64,000 nucleotides of DNA from contig NZ_JAAXGE010000007.1 in NCBI RefSeq assembly GCF_014750685.1, forward strand, positions 434,001 to 498,000, given 5' to 3'. The position numbers were made by a program, and so were the translations under genes. The notes under the pieces were generated by a model. It was not told where the DNA came from. It saw only the letters and a program-made list of their open reading frames with translations, and searched no databases. This stretch comes from Bacteroides sp. GM023 (lineage in GTDB: Bacteria; Bacteroidota; Bacteroidia; Bacteroidales; Bacteroidaceae). Positions 1-7,277 of the stretch are shown here, piece by piece; position 1 is the first letter of the stretch; each line of letters opens with the position of its first letter.

Positions 1-1
1 T

Positions 2-250
2 GAACTGATGGCACACCTCGAAGAATTCAGTATTTTCGAGCTTCCGGTATTGGTCGGAGTATCCCGGAAATCAATGGTTTATAAATTATTGGGCGGAACC
101 CCACAAGATTCGCTGAACGGGACAACTATCCTGGATACTGTTGCGTTAATGAAAGGAGCGCATATTCTCCGGGTACATGATGTACGCGAAGCAGTAGAAG
201 CCGTCCGAATCACGGAAAAGATAAAAAAAGAAAGTTCATATAGCAAATAA
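2..250 (+). CDS. folP: Dihydropteroate synthase, C-terminal part (cut by window start)
   Basis: Only the last 83 codons are present; the frame is open from base 2 and the gene starts before the window. Dihydropteroate synthase joins p-aminobenzoate to the pterin diphosphate in cytoplasmic folate synthesis and is the sulfonamide target. The fragment shows the family's C-terminal signatures: a GVSRKSM motif, whose Ser-Arg-Lys binds substrate phosphate, and later an ILRVHDV motif closing the TIM barrel. The end of the gene lies 11 bp before cdaA, so the two are probably co-transcribed. The identification rests on these two motifs and the neighbour; the N-terminal half cannot be checked here. Confidence 0.85.
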   Translation, partial: ELMAHLEEFSIFELPVLVGVSRKSMVYKLLGGTPQDSLNGTTILDTVALMKGAHILRVHDVREAVEAVRITEKIKKESSYSK

Positions 251-261
251 AAGAAGATAGC

Positions 262-1026
262 ATGTTTTTTGAATTTGGCATAAAAGATTTTATTGATATT
301 CTGCTGGTAGCTTTGCTGTTGTACTATACCTACAAACTGATGAAAGCGTCCGGCTCCATCAAGGTTTTCACCGGCATCCTTGTTTTTATCCTGATTTGGC
401 TGGTAGTGACCCAGGTACTGGAAATGAAACTGCTCGGCTCTATCTTCGACACATTGATGAATGTGGGTGTGATAGCCTTGATTGTCCTTTTCCAGGACGA
501 GATACGCCGTTTCTTATTAACTTTGGGTTCTCATCGCCATGTCAGCGCGTTAGCCCGTCTTTTCAACGGTTCGAAGAAAGAAGCTTTGAAGCACGACGAC
601 ATTATGCCGGTAGTTATGGCTTGTTTGAGTATGGGTAAACAAAAAGTCGGTGCATTGATTGTCATTGAACATAATGTCCCTCTAGATGAAATCGTCCGTA
701 CAGGTGAAGTTATCGACGCAGCAATTAACCAACGCTTGATTGAAAATATATTCTTCAAGAATAGTCCCTTGCATGACGGCGCGATGGTTATCAGTAAGAA
801 ACGTATCAAAGCGGCCGGATGTATCCTTCCTGTATCCCATGACTTGAATATTCCCAAAGAATTAGGATTGCGTCACCGCGCAGCTATGGGAATCTCGCAG
901 CAATCGGATGCCCATGCTATCATTGTCTCCGAAGAAACGGGTTCCATCTCCGTAGCCTATCGCGGACAGTTCTATCTCCGTCTGAATGCGGAAGAACTGG
1001 AAAGCCTGCTGACAAAAGAAAACTGA
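262..1026 (+). CDS. cdaA: Diadenylate cyclase CdaA (c-di-AMP synthase), membrane-bound
   Basis: This 254-residue protein has about three N-terminal membrane segments (roughly residues 10-27, 37-54 and 63-80) followed by a DAC domain from about residue 100 to 240. The two catalytic signatures are visible: DGA at residue 172 and RHR at residue 204. In this family the enzyme condenses two ATP into cyclic di-AMP, a second messenger for potassium and turgor control. The length is normal for CdaA. It follows folP by 11 bp and the next gene starts 195 bp later, so it probably ends the folP operon. Unlike Firmicutes, no cdaR or glmM lies next to it. Confidence 0.93.
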   Translation: MFFEFGIKDFIDILLVALLLYYTYKLMKASGSIKVFTGILVFILIWLVVTQVLEMKLLGSIFDTLMNVGVIALIVLFQDEIRRFLLTLGSHRHVSALARLFNGSKKEALKHDDIMPVVMACLSMGKQKVGALIVIEHNVPLDEIVRTGEVIDAAINQRLIENIFFKNSPLHDGAMVISKKRIKAAGCILPVSHDLNIPKELGLRHRAAMGISQQSDAHAIIVSEETGSISVAYRGQFYLRLNAEELESLLTKEN

Positions 1027-1049
1027 TTTTAGCTATCATATAATAATGT

Positions 1050-1088
1050 TCAAAAGATGAGGGTCATAAAGTAACCATCATCTTTTGA
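1050..1088. promoter_or_regulatory. 15-bp inverted repeat after cdaA
   Basis: The arms at 1050-1064 and 1074-1088 are complementary over 15 bp with one mismatch and a 9-base spacer. It is AT-rich and has no directly attached T-run, so it is not a textbook terminator. It could be a cdaA 3' hairpin or an operator for the downstream glycosidase cluster. The right arm overlaps the first of three related TTTGA-type boxes described under findings. Confidence 0.4.
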
Positions 1089-1178
1089 CCATTGCTTTTT
1101 CTGCCTGTTTGAACCATTTTGCTTTATTTCCAACCCTTTTTGAACGATAATTATGCCCTCTCATTTAGGTGAATCGCC

Positions 1179-1186
1179 TACCTTTG
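1179..1186 (+). promoter_or_regulatory. Bacteroides -7 box for the GH35 gene
   Basis: TACCTTTG matches the Bacteroides sigma-ABfr -7 consensus TAnnTTTG and lies 35 bp before the GH35 start codon. I see no good -33 TTTG at the usual 19-21 bp spacing, which would suit an activator-dependent promoter. Confidence 0.5.
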
Positions 1187-1221
1187 CCGTATACTATTAA
1201 AATTCTATTTTTGAATAAACC

Positions 1222-3558
1222 ATGAAAAACAGAATCTTTGCTTTACTGGTACTTTTTACAGTTGTTATTTTTAGTGGTGCACAGGCACAGACTACTGCCC
1301 GCAAGTTCGAGGCTGGTAAGAACACATTCTTGCTGGACGGCAAACCATTTGTGGTGAAAGCAGCCGAGCTGCATTACACCCGTATCCCGCAAGCATATTG
1401 GGACCATCGTATCGAAATGTGCAAAGCGTTGGGGATGAATACGATTTGTATTTATATCTTTTGGAATATCCATGAACAGGAAGAAGGAAAATTCAACTTC
1501 TCCGGTCAGAATGATATTGCCGCTTTCTGTCGTACCGCACAGAAACATGGCATGTATGTCATTGTCCGTCCCGGCCCGTATGTATGTGCGGAGTGGGAGA
1601 TGGGCGGACTTCCCTGGTGGCTGCTGAAGAAAAAAGACGTTGCCCTGCGCACGCTCGACCCTTATTATATGGAACGTGTCGGCATCTTTATGAAAGAAGT
1701 CGGCAAGCAACTGGCTCCGCTGCAAGTGAATAAAGGCGGTAATATCATCATGGTACAGGTGGAAAACGAATACGGCTCTTACGGAACCGACAAGCCCTAT
1801 GTGTCTGCCGTACGTGATTTAGTCCGCGAATCCGGTTTTACCGATGTTCCTTTGTTCCAATGCGACTGGAGCAGCAACTTCACAAACAATGCCCTTGACG
1901 ACCTTATATGGACAGTGAACTTCGGAACAGGAGCCAATATTGACCAACAATTCAAGAAACTCAAGGAGCTACGCCCCGAAACTCCCCTGATGTGCAGCGA
2001 ATTTTGGAGCGGTTGGTTCGACCACTGGGGACGCAAGCACGAAACGCGTCCTGCCAAAGATATGGTGCAAGGCATCAAGGATATGCTCGACCGTAATATC
2101 TCCTTCAGTCTCTATATGACTCACGGCGGAACGACCTTCGGACATTGGGGTGGTGCCAACAACCCCGCCTATTCCGCTATGTGCAGCTCCTACGATTATG
2201 ATGCACCCATTAGCGAACCCGGCTGGACAACAGAGAAATACTTCCTGCTGCGCGACCTTCTGAAGAACTATCTTCCCTCCGGTGAAACCTTGCCGGAAGC
2301 TCCCGCTGCATTGCCCGTAATAGAGATTCCCGAGTTTCATTTCACCAAGGTAGCTCCGCTTTTTTCTAACTTGCCCGAACCGAAACAATCGGTAGAAATC
2401 CAACCGATGGAACAATTCAACCAGGGATGGGGAACAATCCTGTATCGTACTACTTTGTCCGAAGCCACCGCCGCAGGCACAACCCTGAAGATAACAGAAG
2501 TGCATGACTGGGCGCAGATATATGCCGACGGCAAACTCCTGGCACGTTTAGACCGTCGCAAAGGGGAGTTTACAACCCCGCTTCCCGCACTGAAGAAAGG
2601 TACACAACTGGATATTCTTGTTGAAGCTATGGGGCGTGTCAACTTCGACAAATCCATCCACGACCGGAAAGGTATCACCGAAAAGGTGGAACTTATCTCC
2701 GGCAATCAGACGAAAGATCTAAAGAATTGGACAGTGTATAACTTCCCGGTAGACTACTCTTTCATCAAAAACAAAAAGTATAACGACACCAAAATCCTGC
2801 CGACCATGCCTGCCTACTACAAGAACAGCTTTAAACTCGATAAAGTGGGAGATACCTTCCTTGACATGAGCACATGGGGCAAAGGTATGGTTTGGGTCAA
2901 CGGTCACGCTATGGGACGTTTTTGGGAAATCGGTCCGCAGCAAACCCTCTTCATGCCAGGCTGCTGGCTGAAAGAAGGAGAGAACGAAATACTTGTCCTG
3001 GACTTGAAAGGCCCGGCAAAAGCCACTATCAAAGGCTTGAAGAAACCTATCCTTGATGTACTTCGTGAGAAAGCACCGGAAACACATCGCAAAGAAGGCG
3101 AAAAACTGAATCTGTCAACAGAGAAAGCCATATACGAAGGCGCCTTTACCCCGGGTAACGGCTGGCAGGAAGTGCGCTTCACAGCACCGGTGAAAGGACG
3201 TTTCTTCTGTCTCGAAGCATTGTCTCCGCAAGCAAACGATAACATTGCCGCCATTGCAGAATTTGACGTATTAGGCGTGGACGGCAAACCGGTATCCCGC
3301 GAACACTGGAAGATTCGTTACGCCGACAGCGAAGAAACCCGCAGCGGCAACCGTACTGCCGATAAGATATTCGACTTGCAGGAATCCACTTTCTGGATGA
3401 CAGTGGACAATGTTGCCTATCCACATCACTTGGTTATTGACTTGAGCAAAGTAGAAACAGTAACCGGTTTCCGCTATCTGCCCCGTGCTGAAAAGAATTA
3501 TCCGGGCATGATTCGTGAATATCGCGTATATGTGAAACCTGCGGATTTCAAATATTAA
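1222..3558 (+). CDS. GH35 beta-galactosidase, secreted
   Basis: The 778-residue protein begins with a cleavable signal peptide (about residues 1-22, ending AQAQ). The GH35 TIM barrel covers about residues 30-345. The acid/base is Glu183 in the VENEYG motif and the nucleophile is Glu260 in the CSEFWSGW motif, both visible. A jelly-roll region with a GKGMVWVNG motif follows around residues 400-610, then a C-terminal F5/8 type C (discoidin-like) carbohydrate-binding domain at about 640-775. Family members release terminal beta-galactose, here presumably in the periplasm. It heads a same-strand cluster with GH43, GH51 and GH97. Galactose on arabinogalactan or arabinan-galactan side chains is a likely substrate, inferred from context. 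Confidence 0.92.
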   Translation: MKNRIFALLVLFTVVIFSGAQAQTTARKFEAGKNTFLLDGKPFVVKAAELHYTRIPQAYWDHRIEMCKALGMNTICIYIFWNIHEQEEGKFNFSGQNDIAAFCRTAQKHGMYVIVRPGPYVCAEWEMGGLPWWLLKKKDVALRTLDPYYMERVGIFMKEVGKQLAPLQVNKGGNIIMVQVENEYGSYGTDKPYVSAVRDLVRESGFTDVPLFQCDWSSNFTNNALDDLIWTVNFGTGANIDQQFKKLKELRPETPLMCSEFWSGWFDHWGRKHETRPAKDMVQGIKDMLDRNISFSLYMTHGGTTFGHWGGANNPAYSAMCSSYDYDAPISEPGWTTEKYFLLRDLLKNYLPSGETLPEAPAALPVIEIPEFHFTKVAPLFSNLPEPKQSVEIQPMEQFNQGWGTILYRTTLSEATAAGTTLKITEVHDWAQIYADGKLLARLDRRKGEFTTPLPALKKGTQLDILVEAMGRVNFDKSIHDRKGITEKVELISGNQTKDLKNWTVYNFPVDYSFIKNKKYNDTKILPTMPAYYKNSFKLDKVGDTFLDMSTWGKGMVWVNGHAMGRFWEIGPQQTLFMPGCWLKEGENEILVLDLKGPAKATIKGLKKPILDVLREKAPETHRKEGEKLNLSTEKAIYEGAFTPGNGWQEVRFTAPVKGRFFCLEALSPQANDNIAAIAEFDVLGVDGKPVSREHWKIRYADSEETRSGNRTADKIFDLQESTFWMTVDNVAYPHHLVIDLSKVETVTGFRYLPRAEKNYPGMIREYRVYVKPADFKY

Positions 3559-3616
3559 ATAATCGTACATAAATTATCATACATCAATAATCATACACCA
3601 ATTATCACCATACACC
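3558..3616. repeat. Degenerate 14-bp tandem repeats between GH35 and GH43
   Basis: Three consecutive units of exactly 14 bp (AATAATCGTACATA, AATTATCATACATC, AATAATCATACACC) are followed by a 17-bp fourth unit (AATTATCACCATACACC). They fill most of the 74-bp gap and end 16 bp before the GH43 start. No coding function is apparent. Confidence 0.7.
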
Positions 3617-3632
3617 AAGCATTGAATATAAA

Positions 3633-4601
3633 ATGAATATGAAGAAATACACCACCCTCTTGGCACTCCTTTTTATAGGAGTGCTGACTGGCTACTGCCA
3701 GCAATCCGCCTACCTGTTTGTTTACTTCACCGGAAATAAGATGAGCGAAGAAGCCATCCGGATGGGCGTCAGCCTTGACGGATATAATTATAAAGCTCTG
3801 AATGGCAACCAGCCGATACTTGATTCCCGTGTGATAAGCTCTACGGACGGAGTACGCGACCCGCATATACTGCGTTGCGAGGATGGCAAAACATTCTATA
3901 TGGTGGTTACCGATATGGTATCAGGAAACGGATGGGAATCTAACCGTGCCATGATATTATTAAAGTCGAAAGACCTGGTGCACTGGACTTCCAACATTGT
4001 GAATATTCAGAAGAAATACCCCAACCAGGAAAATCTGAAACGTGTATGGGCTCCCCAAACCGTCTATGACAAGGAAGCCGGAAAATATATGGTATATTGG
4101 TCAATGAAACATGGCAACGGCGCAGATATTATTTATTATGCATACGCCAATAAGGACTTTACCGACCTCGAAGGCGAACCGAAACCCTTGTTTTTGCCGA
4201 GGAATGGAAAATCATGTATCGACGGCGACATCATCTATAAAGACGGACTTTACCACCTGTTCTACAAAACGGAAGGGGATGGAAACGGAATCAAAAAAGC
4301 GACCGCTCCCTCTCTGACTTCCGGGCAATGGCAGGAATCCAACGACTATAAACAACAGACCAAAGAAGCCGTAGAAGGCTCGGGCATCTTCCCGTTGACA
4401 GGCTCTGACAAGTACATCCTGATGTACGACGTATATATGAAAGGCAAGTACCAGTTTACAGAAAGTACCGACCTCGAAAACTTCAAAGTAATAGATCATG
4501 TCATCAGTATGGACTTCCACCCACGTCACGGCACAGTGATGCCCATCACCGAAAAAGAACTGAAACGCTTGTACAAAGCCTACGGCAAACCGCAGTTCTG
4601 A
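3633..4601 (+). CDS. GH43-family glycoside hydrolase, secreted
   Basis: This 322-residue protein has a signal peptide (about residues 1-23, ending TGYCQQ) and a single five-bladed propeller-type GH43 domain. The catalytic set is visible: an Asp in VRDPH near residue 76 as base, the Asp pair in IDGD near 197-199 as pKa modulator, and Glu near 248 in VEGSG as acid. GH43 members are mostly alpha-L-arabinofuranosidases, arabinanases, xylosidases or galactosidases; the exact activity cannot be read here. A second in-frame ATG lies six bases downstream, and either could be the start. It follows GH35 by 74 bp, and the next gene has its own -7 box. Confidence 0.82.
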   Translation: MNMKKYTTLLALLFIGVLTGYCQQSAYLFVYFTGNKMSEEAIRMGVSLDGYNYKALNGNQPILDSRVISSTDGVRDPHILRCEDGKTFYMVVTDMVSGNGWESNRAMILLKSKDLVHWTSNIVNIQKKYPNQENLKRVWAPQTVYDKEAGKYMVYWSMKHGNGADIIYYAYANKDFTDLEGEPKPLFLPRNGKSCIDGDIIYKDGLYHLFYKTEGDGNGIKKATAPSLTSGQWQESNDYKQQTKEAVEGSGIFPLTGSDKYILMYDVYMKGKYQFTESTDLENFKVIDHVISMDFHPRHGTVMPITEKELKRLYKAYGKPQF

Positions 4602-4729
4602 TACTGGAAAATCATACATAATACTATAAAGCTGTACAAATTACTCTTGTTCGCTTGTTTCTCATACGCTTTTGAATAATAATTGGTAGATTTACACTTA
4701 AAAGTAGTTCGTTAGAACAATGAAAATCT

Positions 4730-4737
4730 TATCTTTG
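4730..4737 (+). promoter_or_regulatory. Bacteroides -7 box for the GH51-GH97 pair
   Basis: TATCTTTG fits TAnnTTTG and ends 29 bp before the GH51 start, inside a 165-bp gap. This suggests that GH51 and GH97 can be transcribed apart from GH35-GH43. A 12-base sequence GTTCGTTAGAAC, with arms GTTC/GAAC, lies just upstream at about 4707-4718. Confidence 0.5.
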
Positions 4738-4766
4738 CGATTGATAATCTTAATGACGCATATACC

Positions 4767-7268
4767 ATGAGAAATTTACTCCTACTGTCAGTTGTCTTGT
4801 TTTTATCGTTTCAACAGGTCACTTTAGCTGCAATCAGAGAAACGACGAATATTCCTGATTCAGTTTACCTTTTTTCGTATGCTACTTCCGGTGACGACGG
4901 ACGCAGCGGACTTCGTTTTGCTTGGAGCATGGATAAGGAAAAATGGTTTGAAGTCGGCCGCAATTACGGCTATCTCCGTTGCGATTATAGCCGTTGGGGT
5001 TCACAGAAAAAGATGCTCGACCCTAATTTGAAGCAATCGTCCGATGGCGAATGGCTTTGTACCTGGAAGCTGAACAATCACGATGGATACGGACAAGCCA
5101 CATCGAAAGACCTGATTTACTGGACTAGCCAACAATATCCCCGCACCACCTCCGACTTCGACGGAGCGAGAACCAAAGCGACCGTTGCCGGCGAAGAACA
5201 AAAAGGAACTATCAACCGCGTGGCATGGACACTGGTGGACGGATTGAATAAGGACTATGAATGGAATCAATACCGGAATACCCTTCATGCGGAACGTCCC
5301 GTTCAGGATGGCGAACGTTTCGCCGGATTGAAACCCGTAAAAGCCACAGTTACCGTACAGCCGGAACATGCAAAAGCTATTAGCGACCTGCTACTGGGAG
5401 CTTTCTTTGAAGATATTAATTATTCGGCAGATGGCGGACTCTATGCTGAACTGATTCAGAACCGTGACTTCGAATACACTCCTTCCGACCGCGAAGGGGA
5501 TAAAAATTGGAACAGTACACACTCCTGGACATTAAAAGGCGATAAAACGACTTTTACGATTGATACGGTCGCTCCTATACACCGGAATAACCCGCATTAT
5601 GCTGTACTGGCAATAGAACGCCCCGGTGCGGCATTGGCAAACACAGGCTTTGATGAAATCGCATTAAACAGCGGAGAGAAATATGACTTCTCTGTCTTTG
5701 CCCGTGTGCCGCAAGGTACATCCAATAGACTACAGATTCGCTTGGTAGACAGCGAAGGAAACATCTGCGGAGAAACATCCCTGAATATATCTTCCCGCCA
5801 ATGGAAAACCTATAAAACGGTGATAACTGCCAAAACCACCGCCGATACCCATCTTGAAATTATCCCTCAATCGGCAGGCGAATTGCACCTGGATATGATT
5901 TCCTTATTCCCGCAAAATACGTTCAAAGGGCGTAAGAACGGGCTTCGCAAAGACCTGGCGCAAGTATTGGCGGATATTCATCCCCGCTTCATCCGTTTCC
6001 CCGGTGGCTGTGTGGCTCATGGCGACGGACTGAAAAACATTTATCAATGGAAAAACACCGTCGGCCCTCTTGAAGCACGCAAGGCGCAACGTAACCTTTG
6101 GGGCTATCATCAAAGCATGGGACTGGGGTATTACGAATATTTCCAATTCTGCGAAGATATTGATGCAGAGCCGCTTCCGGTACTTGCAGCCGGTGTCCCT
6201 TGTCAGAACTCTGCCTGCCACGGTGATTTGAGAGGCGGACAGCAAGGCGGTATCCCGATGGACGAGATGGGTGCTTATATTCAGGATATTCTTGACCTGA
6301 TAGAATGGGCGAACGGTGATGCCAAAAAGACAAAATGGGGAAAAGTACGTGCCGAAGCCGGACATCCGAAACCCTTCAATCTGAAATATCTCGGAATCGG
6401 TAATGAAGACCTTATCACCGATATTTTCGAGGAACGCTTTACGATGATATTCAATGCCATCAAGGAGAAACACCCTGAAATAACAGTCGTAGGTACAGTA
6501 GGCCCCTTCAATGAAGGCACAGATTATGTGGAAGGTTGGAAATTGGCGGATAAATTAGGTATTCCGATGGTAGACGAACATTATTACCAGTCTCCGGGAT
6601 GGTTCCTGCACAACCAGGACTTCTATGACAAGTATGACCGCAACAAAAAGACGAAAGTTTACCTAGGTGAGTATGCCACTCATATCCCCGGACGAAAGGC
6701 GAATATCGAAACCGCATTGACAGAAGCACTCTATCTGACTGCTTTGGAACGTAACGGTGACATAGTACACATGACTTCCTATGCCCCGCTATTGGCAAAA
6801 GAGAAACATACTCAATGGAGTCCCGATTTAATCTATTTCAATAACCGGGAAGTGAAACCTACCACCGGATACTACGTGCAGAAACTCTACGGACAGAATG
6901 CCGGAAATGAATATCTGCCGTCCAGAATTGTGCTTGACAATAAAGAAGATAAAGTACAGAAACGCTTTGCTTCTTCCATCGTTCGTGACTCGGCAAACGG
7001 AGATGTGATTGTGAAGTTAGTCAACCTGCTTCCCGTAGAGATTAATACAAGTGTAGGCCTCACCGGAATAGGCGCCGTGCAATCTTCAGCCCAAAGAACA
7101 GTATTGGCAGGCAAGCCGGCAGATACTCCGTTGCCTATAGAAGATACAATGGAAGTAGCTGAAAAATTCGACTGCCAGTTACCCGCTTATTCTTTTACAG
7201 TGATCCGGATAAAGAAGGCAAATGAGAAATCGTCACAAGATAAAGAGAAATCGTCACAACATAAATAA
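4767..7268 (+). CDS. GH51 alpha-L-arabinofuranosidase with N-terminal GH43-like fragment
   Basis: This is a large, composite 833-residue secreted protein. After the signal peptide (about 1-21) comes a region at about 25-130 that looks like the opening blades of a GH43 propeller, too short to be a complete enzyme. The GH51 module runs from about 195 to 810 and is interrupted at about 235-380 by a CBM4/9-like beta-sandwich. The GH51 acid/base is Glu547 (GIGNED) and the nucleophile is Glu635 (YLGEYA). The family releases terminal alpha-L-arabinofuranose. The C-terminus carries a tandem 7-residue duplication (EKSSQDK, EKSSQHK). GH97 follows 9 bp later, so the two form an operon. The role of the GH43-like fragment is unknown; it may act as a binding or structural module. 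Confidence 0.88.
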   Translation: MRNLLLLSVVLFLSFQQVTLAAIRETTNIPDSVYLFSYATSGDDGRSGLRFAWSMDKEKWFEVGRNYGYLRCDYSRWGSQKKMLDPNLKQSSDGEWLCTWKLNNHDGYGQATSKDLIYWTSQQYPRTTSDFDGARTKATVAGEEQKGTINRVAWTLVDGLNKDYEWNQYRNTLHAERPVQDGERFAGLKPVKATVTVQPEHAKAISDLLLGAFFEDINYSADGGLYAELIQNRDFEYTPSDREGDKNWNSTHSWTLKGDKTTFTIDTVAPIHRNNPHYAVLAIERPGAALANTGFDEIALNSGEKYDFSVFARVPQGTSNRLQIRLVDSEGNICGETSLNISSRQWKTYKTVITAKTTADTHLEIIPQSAGELHLDMISLFPQNTFKGRKNGLRKDLAQVLADIHPRFIRFPGGCVAHGDGLKNIYQWKNTVGPLEARKAQRNLWGYHQSMGLGYYEYFQFCEDIDAEPLPVLAAGVPCQNSACHGDLRGGQQGGIPMDEMGAYIQDILDLIEWANGDAKKTKWGKVRAEAGHPKPFNLKYLGIGNEDLITDIFEERFTMIFNAIKEKHPEITVVGTVGPFNEGTDYVEGWKLADKLGIPMVDEHYYQSPGWFLHNQDFYDKYDRNKKTKVYLGEYATHIPGRKANIETALTEALYLTALERNGDIVHMTSYAPLLAKEKHTQWSPDLIYFNNREVKPTTGYYVQKLYGQNAGNEYLPSRIVLDNKEDKVQKRFASSIVRDSANGDVIVKLVNLLPVEINTSVGLTGIGAVQSSAQRTVLAGKPADTPLPIEDTMEVAEKFDCQLPAYSFTVIRIKKANEKSSQDKEKSSQHK
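7224..7265 (+). repeat. 21-bp in-frame tandem duplication at the 3' end of the GH51 gene
   Basis: Copies at 7224-7244 and 7245-7265 differ by one base (G/C at the 16th position). They encode EKSSQDK and EKSSQHK directly before the stop codon. Confidence 0.9.
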
Positions 7269-7277
7269 TCAGAAACA

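Noticed and set aside
3558..3616. CRISPR-like array
   Set aside because: Units are 14 bp with no spacers and no cas genes are in the window.
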